A stretch of 64,000 nt of DNA from JBCDCB01 sp039182735 (GTDB lineage Bacteria; Planctomycetota; Phycisphaerae; Phycisphaerales; UBA1924), in the NCBI GenBank assembly GCA_039182735.1, contig JBCDCB010000003.1, positions 104,017 through 168,016 on the forward strand, written 5' to 3'. Each line of letters opens with the position of its first letter. Within the stretch, counting starts at the first letter, position 1. This document shows, in pieces, positions 63,579-64,000 of this stretch. A model generated the notes under the pieces. The model saw only the letters and a program-made list of their open reading frames with translations. It was not told where the DNA came from and ran no database searches. The position numbers were made by a program, and so were the translations under genes.

Positions 63579-64000
63579 CGGTTGTCTACCTCTCGCCGAG
63601 TGTGACGCTCTCGCCACGGTCCGTTGGATCGTCGTGTCATGCCGCGCGACACCCGCCCGGCGCGAGACGCCCGGTCATCCGAGGGTGTTCGTTCCACGAT
63701 TGGCGGCGTCACCTCCTGCGACGCGCGGCGCGGGACTCCCGCCGCCGCTCCCTTTCGATCGACCGCGACCCGCGCAACGCCTGACTTTTCGGACCACTTC
63801 TGTTGGATTCGATCAACACTTTTCGGACCGAGCGCCCGCACGAATCCGCGAGCGGTTCCGCGTCGAACCGCCATCCGTTGGGCATATAACGGTCCACCTG
63901 CCCACGCACCCACCACATGCGGACGCCGAGCCGCACGGGAGCCACGCATGCCCCTCTTCCCCGTTCGCCGCTACTAAACCGAGATCACGCTCGCCACGCC
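63579..64000. other. Region at the window end without a supported gene
   Basis: These 422 bases hold the leftward bactofilin promoter region and the start of whatever lies to the right. TATAAC at 63885 could be a rightward -10. At 63948-63977 a nine-codon ORF (MPLFPVRRY) follows GGGAG, a possible leader peptide, but it is too short to support. Confidence 0.3.

Noticed and set aside
63575..63949. Leftward ORF of 124 codons upstream of bactofilin
   Set aside because: Random high-GC composition and overlaps the bactofilin leader; no domain.
63948..63977. Nine-codon ORF MPLFPVRRY
   Set aside because: Good upstream GGGAG, but far too short to support without conservation data.

Overview
The window is very GC-rich bacterial chromosome. 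It looks like a planctomycete, most likely of the Phycisphaerae. The pointers are a PEP-CTERM-like tail (VPSPGAL...RRQRR) on the first protein, a secreted metalloprotease ending in dockerin-like repeats, a TPR protein fused to two RNA polymerase alpha-CTD-like domains, an HU protein with a histone-H1-like Lys/Ala tail, DUF1573 and bactofilin genes, and two copies of a long intergenic palindrome of a type I recall from planctomycetes. The lineage call is inference; no 16S gene is present. No plasmid, phage, IS element, CRISPR array or antibiotic-resistance island was seen.

Layout. 1-6.7 kb: end of a PEP-CTERM protein, a CPBP membrane protease, trpC, a TPR protein, pabB with a coupled Nudix hydrolase (folate and tryptophan side of chorismate use), alr. 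6.9-16 kb: DEAD-box helicase, a giant AsmA-like protein, nadA, a PilZ protein, HU with a basic tail. 16-25 kb: kdsC-like phosphatase and ispE, malQ, fbaB with a lipoprotein, bioF, a second HU, a DUF1573 protein. 25-33 kb: metalloprotease, then the standout feature, a tRNA-Arg(CCU) gene split by a 318-nt group I intron, then a second giant AsmA-like protein coupled to a LOG-family protein. 33-44 kb: lipoprotein, SpoIID-like protein, TPR/alpha-CTD protein, MATE exporter, scpB, and a DUF58-transglutaminase-methyltransferase operon. 44-51 kb: YcgR-like PilZ protein, VOC protein, DUF4097-like lipoprotein, methyltransferase, DinB, an ArsR/AHSA1 pair with a perfect operator palindrome, a beta-helix protein, and an NmrA-like reductase whose start codon lies in a large palindrome. 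51-64 kb: TPP riboswitch and thiC, a lower-GC patch with a frameshifted DUF7832-like gene, SYLF lipoprotein, ApaG, an orphan flagellin, several small soluble proteins, a stand-alone B12-binding protein with the CarH-type Wx9EH motif, OsmC, a YjfB-like motility protein and two bactofilins, one with a zinc ribbon.

Most genes are housekeeping and sit in short two- to three-gene units coupled by 4-bp stop/start overlaps (TTGA, GTGA, ATGA). Many convergent pairs overlap by a few bases at their stops, and two divergent pairs start within 20 bp of each other, so the gene packing is unusually tight.
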